Assembly (NCBI GenBank): GCA_003240855.1
Contig: QFNN01000147.1
Location: 1-5,654 of the forward strand
DNA length: 5,654 bases
Source: Sphingomonas sanxanigenens
Lineage (GTDB): Bacteria; Pseudomonadota; Alphaproteobacteria; Sphingomonadales; Sphingomonadaceae
Direction of reading: 5' to 3'
The position numbers and the translations under genes are program-made. The number at the start of each line of letters is the position of its first letter. Position 1 is the stretch's first letter. Positions 1 to 5,258 of the stretch are shown piece after piece. Below the pieces are notes generated by a model, which did no database searches, was not told the origin of the DNA, and worked only from the letters and a program-made list of their open reading frames with translations.

Positions 1-148
1 CAGGTTCGGCTTAGACACCCAGTTCCTAATTCAGATCAGAGGCTTATGCCACTCCCGCCAACCCTCTCGGCCCAACGCGGTGAATAAGCCGGGCTAGGGA
101 GCGGATACCAACGCAAGCCCTCCTGAAAGAGCTGCCTGCGATCAACAA

Positions 149-200
149 GCGGGAGGCCGTACCCGCATCGGTGGACCACCGTGTGGCACAGTGTGCCACA
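149..200. repeat. Three back-to-back inverted repeats
   Basis: Three dyads lie end to end. The first is GCGGG (149-153) with CCCGC (162-166) and an 8-bp spacer. The second is CGGTGG (169-174) with CCACCG (176-181) around a single A. The third is TGTGGCAC (182-189) with GTGCCACA (193-200) around AGT. All arms match perfectly and the last two dyads abut. They could be protein-binding sites (regulator or recombinase), a structured transcript, or a remnant of a mobile element. There is no T-run, so they do not look like a normal intrinsic terminator. The symmetry is directly visible; the function is unknown. Confidence 0.7.
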
Positions 201-237
201 ACAGAGACCGGCAATGATGCTGAGATAATGGATTTCC

Positions 238-255
238 GGGCGTTTACAAGCGCCC
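238..255 (-). terminator. Possible tRNA 3' hairpin, weak terminator candidate
   Basis: GGGCG (238-242) pairs with CGCCC (251-255) around an 8-nt loop. On the minus strand this stem begins directly after the encoded CCA of tRNA-Ser. It is pure G-C but only 5 bp, and no U-run follows, so it may serve 3'-end processing or Rho-dependent ending rather than intrinsic termination. Low confidence. Confidence 0.3.
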
Positions 256-345
256 TGGCGGAGACGGAGGGATTCGAACCCTCGATACGGTCACCCGTAT
301 GACGCTTTAGCAAAGCGTTGGTTTCAGCCACTCACCCACGTCTCC
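256..345 (-). tRNA. tRNA-Ser (anticodon GCT)
   Basis: This is a complete class II tRNA read on the minus strand. The 7-bp acceptor stem GGAGACG (345-339) pairs with CGTCTCC (266-260). The discriminator is G and CCA is encoded (258-256). The anticodon stem ACGCT/AGCGT encloses the loop TTGCTAA, giving anticodon GCT at 311-309, which decodes AGC and AGU serine codons. A long variable arm (TACGG/CCGTA with loop GTGA) is the serine hallmark, and the T loop TTCGAAT is canonical. A promoter lies just upstream at 366-394, and eipA is divergent from it. No mismatch or truncation is visible, so it should be functional. Confidence 0.97.
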
Positions 346-365
346 GGGTCGCTTGGCAGACGGGC

Positions 366-394
366 GCTATAGCGAGGCATTTCAGGGCAATCAA
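366..394 (-). promoter_or_regulatory. Sigma70-like promoter of tRNA-Ser
   Basis: On the minus strand, TTGATT (394-389) and TATAGC (371-366) are separated by exactly 17 bp. Each matches the -35 and -10 consensus at 4 of 6 positions. Transcription would start near 359 and leave about a 14-nt leader before the mature 5' end at 345, which is typical of tRNA genes. The spacing and placement make it credible; the start site is inferred. Confidence 0.6.
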
Positions 395-396
395 CC

Positions 397-470
397 GACT
401 CGTTCCAGCGCGTATTTGATTCGCCTCATCGTCGATTCATTGTGGATTCAGGCGGATCAGGCTTAGATTC
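397..470 (+). promoter_or_regulatory. GANTC (CcrM-type) site cluster upstream of eipA
   Basis: Five GANTC sites lie at 397 (GACTC) and at 418, 434, 445 and 466 (all GATTC), in 74 bp directly upstream of the eipA start at 496. By eye only about eleven more are scattered over the rest of the window. GANTC is the target of the alphaproteobacterial cell-cycle methyltransferase CcrM. In Brucella, eipA is directly activated by the cell-cycle regulator CtrA. I do not see a clean CtrA TTAA-N7-TTAA box. A weak promoter guess is TTGTGG (440-445), 17 bp, TTAGAT (463-468), whose elements would overlap the last two GATTC sites. Methylation control is inference. Confidence 0.5.
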
Positions 471-483
471 CGGCCTTCTGGTC

Positions 484-490
484 GGGGGAG
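484..490 (+). promoter_or_regulatory. Ribosome binding site fixing the eipA start
   Basis: A GGGGGAG run lies 5 nt before the ATG at 496. It fixes that start over the in-frame GTG at 442, which lacks such a site and would put an unlikely extension before the signal peptide. Confidence 0.8.
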
Positions 491-495
491 TTGTG

Positions 496-1245
496 ATGAG
501 GACCCAAATCTTGCGCGTGATGACGGGGGCGGTTGCGTTGCTGTCGATTCTGGCGGCGCCGGCCGCCGCCCAGGTGCGCACGGTCGATCCGAACACCGCG
601 ATCGACGCCGATGTTACGCCGCCCGCGCATCAGGCCGATATGGCGCCCTATGACAATGCCGCCATCGCTGATCCGCAGCAGCCGGCGCCGCCGCCACCCG
701 GCGTTCCCGTTGCGCCTGTGCAGGCCGCCACGGCTCCCGCGGGCGTCGAGGGGGCGAAGCCGGCCACCTATCACAAGGATGACCTGATCGGCGCGGCGGA
801 GGGCGTGTTCGGCAAGGGGGCTAAAGGCCTCGCCGGCATCATCGAGAAGATTCTGAAGGATCAGGGCGAGCCCAACGCCTATATCGTCGGCCGCGAGGCG
901 GGCGGTGCGTTCATCGCGGGGCTGCGCTATGGATCGGGCACGCTGTTCCACCGGATCGAGGGGCAGCGCCCCGCTTACTGGACGGGGCCGTCGATCGGCT
1001 TCGACGCCGGCGCCAATGCAGGCAGCACCTTCGTGCTCGTCTATAATCTCTATGACAGTCAGGATCTCTACAGGCGTTTTCCGGCTGGCGAGGGCAATGC
1101 CTATTTCGTCGGCGGCTTCACGGCATCCTATCTGCGGCGCGGCGATGTCGTGCTGATTCCGATCCGGCTCGGCGTCGGCGTGCGGCTGGGTGCGAACATC
1201 GGCTATATGAAGTTCCGCGAGAAGCAGAACTGGGTGCCATTCTAG
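496..1245 (+). CDS. eipA: EipA-family (DUF1134) periplasmic envelope integrity protein
   Basis: The product is 249 aa. Residues 1-25 form a Sec signal peptide: basic start MRTQILR, hydrophobic core, and an APAAA cleavage site before Q26. Residues 27-92 are a Pro/Ala-rich, probably disordered linker. Residues 93-249 match the DUF1134/EipA domain, with the YWTGPSIGFD segment (161-170), Gly-rich strands, and the closing NIGYMKF...WVPF signature. The only characterised member known to me is Brucella EipA, a soluble periplasmic eight-stranded beta-barrel needed for envelope stress resistance and directly activated by CtrA. No enzymatic residues are expected, and the molecular role is unknown. The gene stands alone, divergent from tRNA-Ser and convergent with the DUF2855 gene, with GANTC sites upstream and a terminator-like hairpin over its stop. 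The family call is strong; transfer of the phenotype is inference. Confidence 0.92.
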   Translation: MRTQILRVMTGAVALLSILAAPAAAQVRTVDPNTAIDADVTPPAHQADMAPYDNAAIADPQQPAPPPPGVPVAPVQAATAPAGVEGAKPATYHKDDLIGAAEGVFGKGAKGLAGIIEKILKDQGEPNAYIVGREAGGAFIAGLRYGSGTLFHRIEGQRPAYWTGPSIGFDAGANAGSTFVLVYNLYDSQDLYRRFPAGEGNAYFVGGFTASYLRRGDVVLIPIRLGVGVRLGANIGYMKFREKQNWVPF

Positions 1246-1269
1246 GGCCGGCACCCTCTGTGACTTTTT
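1232..1269 (+). terminator. Terminator candidate overlapping the eipA stop codon
   Basis: GGGTGCC (1232-1238) pairs perfectly with GGCACCC (1250-1256) across an 11-nt loop that contains the eipA stop codon. A run of five T (1265-1269) follows 8 nt later. The gap before the T-run weakens it. It sits in the 26-bp gap between two convergent genes, where termination is expected. On the minus strand no T-run follows the stem, so it would serve eipA only. Confidence 0.55.
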
Positions 1270-1271
1270 GC

Positions 1272-2363
1272 TCAGACGGGGTGGAAAATCTCACCTGACG
1301 CCGGATCGACGCCGCCATCGACCACGCGGGTATAGGCCGCAACGATCTCCGATCCGCCGCGCGCTTCCTTGAAGCTCAGCCAGGCCTTTGTGGAGGCGAT
1401 GAAGCCATCCCATGCCGCATCGAGGCGCTGGTTGAAGGCGTCCGCTCCCCAGCTCTTCATGCGTTCGACGAGATGCGCAGGCGCGAAGAAGAAAGTGGGG
1501 GCGGGGCCGGGCAGCCGCTGCTGCGGCCCGCGATCTTCCCAGTGCGAGGCGCCGACGACACAGTCGTGGCGCAGGCGATCGCCAAGCTGTTCGTGGAGGC
1601 TGGCGCGCAATGCGCCGTCGCCTGCGAAATCGACGATCGCCGCACTGTCGAGCGCATCGAGCGGCGCGAGATCGTCATAGGTGACGACGCGATCATAATA
1701 GCCTGTCTGCTGAACGAAATCGGCGTTGCGGCGCGAGGTTAGCGCGATGACGGGCGGCGCGCCTTCGTGCACGCTGAGCGACCGCGCAAGGCCAAGCGCG
1801 GTCTTGCTGGATGCGCTCGTCAGGATCACGGCCTCCGCGCCGAACCAGCTTTGCTCCGCCAGCCAGTCGTCGATCAGGAAGGAGGTCACGAAGAGCGGGC
1901 GGAACAGCATATAGGTGCGCTCGTCGTCGGTTCGGCCCAACCCAGACCAGCGCAGATAGAGATTATAGGCGGGCGGCAACGCCGCACGGTGCGCGCTGCC
2001 TTCGACGAAGTCATGATCGCGCACGCGGGTGGGCGTAAGCACGGCGTGGCTCGCCATCGGCCAATAGCCATAGAGCCGCTCACCGACCGGAATCTCGGTG
2101 CAGCGCGAGCGGATGACCTCTGCGAAGCCCCAGACGGGGATGATCCCGAAACCATCCTCCGTGGGATAAAATCGCCAGTAAGCCATTTCGTCGCCAAAGG
2201 CGCCGTAGGTTACGTTGTTCGCCGTGAAGGCGAAGGCCGAGACGCGGACAAGGATTTGCCCTTCGCCATAATCCAGCGTCCGCTCGGCCTCAGCGATGCG
2301 CCGCAGGTTGGCGCGGTCCACGCGATATTCCACGCAGCCATATTGTGCCTCGCCCAAGATCAT
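1272..2363 (-). CDS. DUF2855 family protein (MDR-like, unknown reaction)
   Basis: From the ATG at 2363 the product is 363 aa. Upstream in-frame ATGs at 2411 and 2435 would give up to 387 aa. I prefer the shorter form: family similarity begins only at about VEYRVDRANL, the longest form would start 21 bp from the divergent gene, and a GGGGAG site (2369-2364) lies 6 nt before an alternative TTG start at 2357. Family-like segments, numbered from 2435, are FTANNVTYGAFGD (70-82), YWRFYP (86-91), IPVWGFAEV (99-107), GYWPMASH (123-130) and TSASSKTALG (206-215). The last sits where medium-chain dehydrogenases bind the nucleotide. No zinc-ligand pattern or signal peptide is visible, so the protein is probably cytoplasmic. 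DUF2855 proteins are distant relatives of quinone-oxidoreductase-like MDR enzymes, and no substrate is known to me. The gene is convergent with eipA and divergent from the transporter. Confidence 0.88.
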   Translation of the reverse strand: MILGEAQYGCVEYRVDRANLRRIAEAERTLDYGEGQILVRVSAFAFTANNVTYGAFGDEMAYWRFYPTEDGFGIIPVWGFAEVIRSRCTEIPVGERLYGYWPMASHAVLTPTRVRDHDFVEGSAHRAALPPAYNLYLRWSGLGRTDDERTYMLFRPLFVTSFLIDDWLAEQSWFGAEAVILTSASSKTALGLARSLSVHEGAPPVIALTSRRNADFVQQTGYYDRVVTYDDLAPLDALDSAAIVDFAGDGALRASLHEQLGDRLRHDCVVGASHWEDRGPQQRLPGPAPTFFFAPAHLVERMKSWGADAFNQRLDAAWDGFIASTKAWLSFKEARGGSEIVAAYTRVVDGGVDPASGEIFHPV

Positions 2364-2397
2364 CTCCCCGATCGCGATGATGAAACGACGCGCAACA

Positions 2398-2425
2398 GCG
2401 CTTGCATCCATGGGAAGCGCAAGCG
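2398..2425. repeat. Operator-like inverted repeat between divergent genes
   Basis: CGCTTGC (2399-2405) and GCAAGCG (2419-2425) are perfect complements with a 13-bp spacer and arm centres 20 bp apart, about two helical turns. A second, offset pair, GCGCTT (2398-2403) and AAGCGC (2415-2420), overlaps it. The geometry fits a dimeric regulator site. No regulator gene is present in the window, and the dyad could be chance in GC-rich DNA. Confidence 0.4.
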
Positions 2426-2444
2426 AAACCCGCATATAACATAA

Positions 2445-2450
2445 AAGGGG
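2445..2450 (+). promoter_or_regulatory. Ribosome binding site deciding the transporter start
   Basis: AAGGGG at 2445-2450 abuts an ATG at 2451 but sits 6 nt before a second in-frame ATG at 2457. The spacing favours 2457 (MATISG) over 2451, a two-residue difference. Confidence 0.65.
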
Positions 2451-2456
2451 ATGCGA

Positions 2457-4058
2457 ATGGCGACGATAAGTGGCGAACCGTCGGGTAAGGATATTGCGAA
2501 GCGCGACCGGCTGGTAATCCTCGCCTCATCGCTGGGCACCGTCTTTGAATGGTATGATTTCTTCGTTTACGGTACGCTCGCGGCGATCATCGCCAGGCAG
2601 TTCTTTCCTGCGGTCGATGCGACGGCCGGCTTCCTGCTCGTGCTCGCGACCTTCGGCGCGGGGTTCGGCGTGCGGCCGCTGGGCGCGGTGCTGTTCGGCT
2701 TTCTCGGTGACCGGCTGGGGCGCAAATATACTTTCCTCGTCACAGTGACGCTGATGGGGGCTGCGACGGCGGCGGTGGGCCTGTTGCCGACCTATGCGCA
2801 GGCGGGGATCGGGGCGCCGGCCCTGCTTGTCATCTGCCGGTTGCTGCAGGGACTGGCGCTGGGCGGCGAATATGGCGGCGCGGCCGTCTATGTCGCCGAA
2901 CATGCGCCGGACAATCGGCGCGGCTTCTACACCAGCTTCATCCAGGCCAGCGTGATCGGCGGATTCCTCCTGAGTCTCGCCGTCGTGCTCGGTTCGACCT
3001 GGGCGGTCTCGGCAGAGGCGTGGGAGGGCTGGGGCTGGCGCATTCCCTTTCTCTTTTCGGTGCTGCTGCTCGCCGTTTCGCTTTGGATTCGCCTCAAGCT
3101 CAAGGAAAGCCCGGTCTTTCAGGAAATGAAGGCGGGCGGCGACATCAGCGCCAATCCGCTGAAGGAAAGCTTCGACACTTGGCCCAAGGTCGGGCGCATC
3201 CTCGTCGCGCTGTTCGGCATTGCGGCTGGGCTGACCGTGGTCTGGTACACGGCGCAATTCCAGGCGCTTTATTTCCTGCAGAATAGTTTGCGCGTCGCCG
3301 ATACGCCCGCGCGGCTCGCCATCGGCATCGGGGCGGTGTTCAGCGTTTTCTGGTTCATCCTGTTCGGTTGGCTGTCGGACAGGGTAGGGCGTAAGAAACC
3401 GATCGTGATCGGCTATGCCCTGACGATCCTGCTCATGTTTCCGCTGTTCCACTGGATGGCGAACGCGGCCAACCCCGCGCTTGCAGAGGCGATGGAACGT
3501 AGCCCCGTGGTCGTGACGGGCAGCGACTGCCGCTACGATCCCTTCGCGACCAAGGGGCAGGCGACGGCGTGCGGACGCGTGCTCGACGCGCTGTCCAAAA
3601 AGGGCGTCGCATATACGACGCAGGATGGCGCGCCCGGCGGCGCCCCGCACGTCACGATCGGCGGGGCCGAAGCCGATGCGAGCGATCCCAAAGCGATCGA
3701 TGCGGCGCTCGCGGCGGCCGGCTACCGGCTTGAGAAGATCACGCCCGATCCGGTTCAAATGGCCGAGATCGTCATCGCGATCGTGGTTATCGGCATGCTT
3801 TCGGGCATGACCTATGGCCCGGTCGCGGCGTTGCTGGTCGAACTGTTCCCGGCACGGACGCGATACACGTCGATGTCAGTGCCTTATCATATCGGCACGG
3901 GCTATTTCGGAGGGTTCCTGCCGTTCATCAGCCAATATATCGTGGCGCGGACGGGCGATCCCTTTGCCGGGCTGTGGTACACGGTCGGCGTGGTCGCGAT
4001 GGCGCTGATCGTCACCTTGCTGTGGCTGCCAGAGACGGCGGGGAAGGAACTCGACTAG
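2457..4058 (+). CDS. MFS transporter, metabolite:H+ symporter (MHS) type, with TM9-TM10 insert
   Basis: The product is a 533-aa inner-membrane 12-TM carrier of the MHS group (relatives ProP, ShiA, KgtP), presumably a proton symporter. Visible family marks are EWYDFFVYG in TM1 (31-39), the MFS signature GDRLGRK (84-90), RLLQGLALGGEYGGA in TM4 (128-142), the second-half signature SDRVGRK (307-313), ELFPARTRYTS before the last TMs (462-472) and a PETAGKELD end. MHS carriers are usually about 430-450 aa. The excess is a soluble insert at about 335-432, between TM9 and TM10, which topology places in the periplasm. It holds two of the three cysteines of the protein (C358, C372; the other is C127), so a disulfide is possible. 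The substrate cannot be read from sequence. alr follows after 28 bp, which suggests co-transcription; DUF2855 is divergent. Confidence 0.92.
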   Translation: MATISGEPSGKDIAKRDRLVILASSLGTVFEWYDFFVYGTLAAIIARQFFPAVDATAGFLLVLATFGAGFGVRPLGAVLFGFLGDRLGRKYTFLVTVTLMGAATAAVGLLPTYAQAGIGAPALLVICRLLQGLALGGEYGGAAVYVAEHAPDNRRGFYTSFIQASVIGGFLLSLAVVLGSTWAVSAEAWEGWGWRIPFLFSVLLLAVSLWIRLKLKESPVFQEMKAGGDISANPLKESFDTWPKVGRILVALFGIAAGLTVVWYTAQFQALYFLQNSLRVADTPARLAIGIGAVFSVFWFILFGWLSDRVGRKKPIVIGYALTILLMFPLFHWMANAANPALAEAMERSPVVVTGSDCRYDPFATKGQATACGRVLDALSKKGVAYTTQDGAPGGAPHVTIGGAEADASDPKAIDAALAAAGYRLEKITPDPVQMAEIVIAIVVIGMLSGMTYGPVAALLVELFPARTRYTSMSVPYHIGTGYFGGFLPFISQYIVARTGDPFAGLWYTVGVVAMALIVTLLWLPETAGKELD

Positions 4059-4086
4059 CGCGGGCTGCCTCGCTAGGCCGCATCGG

Positions 4087-5133
4087 ATGATTGCTCCGCC
4101 GTCCGCCCCGCTGCGCCTCAGGCTCGATTCCGCCGCGCTCGTCGCCAACTGGCGCTGGCTGGCGGCGATGAGCGGCCGCGCGGCCTGTGGTGCGGCGCTG
4201 AAGGCCGATGGCTATGGCCTTGGCGCGCACGCGGTGAGCGAGCGGCTGGCGAAGGCCGGCTGCCGTGATTTCTTCGTCGCGACCTGGGCCGAGGCGGCGG
4301 CGCTGGCGCCGCTGGGCGAGGGGCTTTCGCTGTCAGTGCTCCACGGCGTCCGCGCAGAGGATATGGAAATCGCCCTGAGCGGCAGCGCCCGCCCGGTCCT
4401 CAATTCGCCCGAGCAGGTGGCGCGATGGAAGGCGGCGGGCGGCGGCATGTGCGACGTGATGGTCGATACCGGCATGAACCGGCTGGGCGTTTCGGGCGAA
4501 GCCGTAGGCGAAGGGCTGCTCGATGGGCTTCGCGTTGCGACTCTGCTCAGCCACCTCGCCTGCGCCGACGAGGATGTCGCGATGAACGCGGAGCAGCGCG
4601 AGCGCTTCGCCGCGATCGCGGCGGGCGTCGATGCTGCGCGCCTGAGTCTGTCCAATTCGGCAGGCATCTGCCTTGGTTCCGATTATGCGTTCGATCTGAC
4701 GCGGCCGGGGCTGGCGCTCTACGGCGGCGTACCGCGGCCGGAAGCGGCGGGACATATCGCGCAGGTCGCTTATCCCGAGGCGCAGATCCTCCAGCGCCGG
4801 CGCGTGGAGGCGGGGGAGAGCGTCGGTTATGGCGCGAGCTTCGTCGCCGGCGGTCCGATCGAGGTCGCGATCCTCAATCTCGGCTATGCCGATGGCTACC
4901 TCCGCGGATTTTCGGGCAGCGGACGCGCCTGGGCCGATGGACATGCCCTGCCGGTGCTCGGGCGCGTATCGATGGATCTGGTGGCGATCGACGTCAGTAC
5001 GGCGCCTGCGCTGCGCGAGGGAGACTGGCTGACGATCGACCTCGACCTGCCCGCCGCCGCCGCCCAATCCGGCCTGTCGCAATATGAATTGCTGACCGGC
5101 TTCGGGCGACGTTTCGACCGGGTCTGGGCCTAG
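4087..5133 (+). CDS. alr: Alanine racemase
   Basis: The product is 348 aa and interconverts L- and D-alanine with PLP, supplying D-Ala for peptidoglycan in the cytoplasm. The N-terminal TIM barrel carries the PLP lysine K39 in ALKADGYGLG. Further family residues are DTGMNRLG (127-134, R132), SHL with H156, SNSAG (189-193), RPGLALYGG (206-214; R206 faces the PLP ring nitrogen in homologues) and the C-terminal domain motif GYADG with the second catalytic base Y267. The RVSMD motif (293-297) closes the active site. The position of the carbamylated lysine of the Geobacillus enzyme is M125 here. The start ATG has only a weak AGG-type site at about 9 nt, so translation may depend on the upstream transporter 28 bp away. 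It could functionally be a DadX-type catabolic racemase, but no dadA is in view. Confidence 0.95.
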   Translation: MIAPPSAPLRLRLDSAALVANWRWLAAMSGRAACGAALKADGYGLGAHAVSERLAKAGCRDFFVATWAEAAALAPLGEGLSLSVLHGVRAEDMEIALSGSARPVLNSPEQVARWKAAGGGMCDVMVDTGMNRLGVSGEAVGEGLLDGLRVATLLSHLACADEDVAMNAEQRERFAAIAAGVDAARLSLSNSAGICLGSDYAFDLTRPGLALYGGVPRPEAAGHIAQVAYPEAQILQRRRVEAGESVGYGASFVAGGPIEVAILNLGYADGYLRGFSGSGRAWADGHALPVLGRVSMDLVAIDVSTAPALREGDWLTIDLDLPAAAAQSGLSQYELLTGFGRRFDRVWA

Positions 5134-5258
5134 GATCCGATCCGGCGTCGCCGGATCAGGCGCGGCGCCTGCCTGTTCCTCCACCGGCCTCCCATCCAGG
5201 ATATGCTGTGGGAAGGCGGGTGGGGGAGCTGGCTGGCGCCTGCCTTTACGTCAACCGA
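5134..5258. terminator. Convergent gap with two compact palindromes, possible terminators
   Basis: Just after the alr stop, GATCCGGCG (5139-5147) and CGCCGGATC (5149-5157) form a near-continuous dyad. It is followed at once by CAGGCGC (5157-5163) and GCGCCTG (5165-5171). As RNA the first would be a 7-bp stem with a 5-nt loop. Neither is followed by a T-run, so intrinsic termination is uncertain. An 11-bp direct repeat, GGCGCCTGCCT, occurs at 5164-5174 and 5235-5245. No gene is visible in the 125 bp between alr and the convergent thiolase. Confidence 0.4.

Larger units (their letters stand above)
1..255. other. Non-coding stretch left of tRNA-Ser, no confident gene
   Basis: I see no defensible gene here. 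A plus-strand frame is open from the left edge to a TAA at 85-87, but its roughly 28 residues resemble nothing I recognise. A second plus-strand frame is open from 84 to the TGA at 300-302, but it reads into the tRNA and has no start with a ribosome binding site. A minus-strand frame crossing the tRNA is also spurious. What does stand out is a set of inverted repeats (149-200) and a GC stem next to the tRNA CCA end (238-255). The position, flush against a tRNA 3' end, is a common insertion site for genomic islands. I see no copy of the tRNA 3' end in this stretch and no recognisable integrase, so an island edge is only a possibility. Confidence 0.5.
2364..2456. promoter_or_regulatory. Divergent DUF2855/transporter intergenic control region
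   Basis: This assumes the short DUF2855 start. An AT-rich island (2434-2446) stands out. It contains TATAAC (2435-2440) as a plus-strand -10 candidate, and on the minus strand the overlapping TTATAT. No good -35 is visible for either direction. A plus-strand start from TATAAC near 2447 would leave almost no leader, so the exact promoters are uncertain. A 7-bp inverted repeat (2399-2425) lies in the middle. The minus-strand GGGGAG (2369-2364) is the DUF2855 ribosome binding site candidate. Confidence 0.4.

Noticed and set aside
182..200. TGGCAC palindrome as a sigma54 -24/-12 promoter
   Set aside because: The GG and GC pairs are 8 bp apart rather than the required 10, and no gene starts nearby.
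84..302. Plus-strand open frame running into the tRNA, possibly an integrase tail
   Set aside because: No start with a ribosome site, stops just upstream in the same frame (27-29 and 81-83), and no recombinase motif; too short to call.
44..331. Minus-strand 95-residue open frame across the tRNA
   Set aside because: It overlaps most of tRNA-Ser, has no ribosome binding site and no recognisable protein content; reading frames through tRNAs are common artefacts.
442..495. In-frame GTG extension of eipA
   Set aside because: It would bury the signal peptide and lacks a ribosome site; the ATG at 496 has GGGGGAG at 5 nt.
463..1254. Long minus-strand frame opposite eipA
   Set aside because: Arg-rich shadow of a GC-rich gene; the plus-strand frame has a signal peptide and a full DUF1134 domain.
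1767..2444. 225-residue plus-strand frame opposite DUF2855
   Set aside because: Low-complexity antisense shadow; the minus-strand product has clear family motifs.
2526..3758. 410-residue minus-strand frame inside the transporter gene
   Set aside because: Arg/Glu/Gln-rich composition typical of the antisense of a membrane-protein gene; no domain recognised.
4333..5184. 283-residue minus-strand frame opposite alr
   Set aside because: Shadow of alr, whose catalytic motifs are intact on the plus strand.
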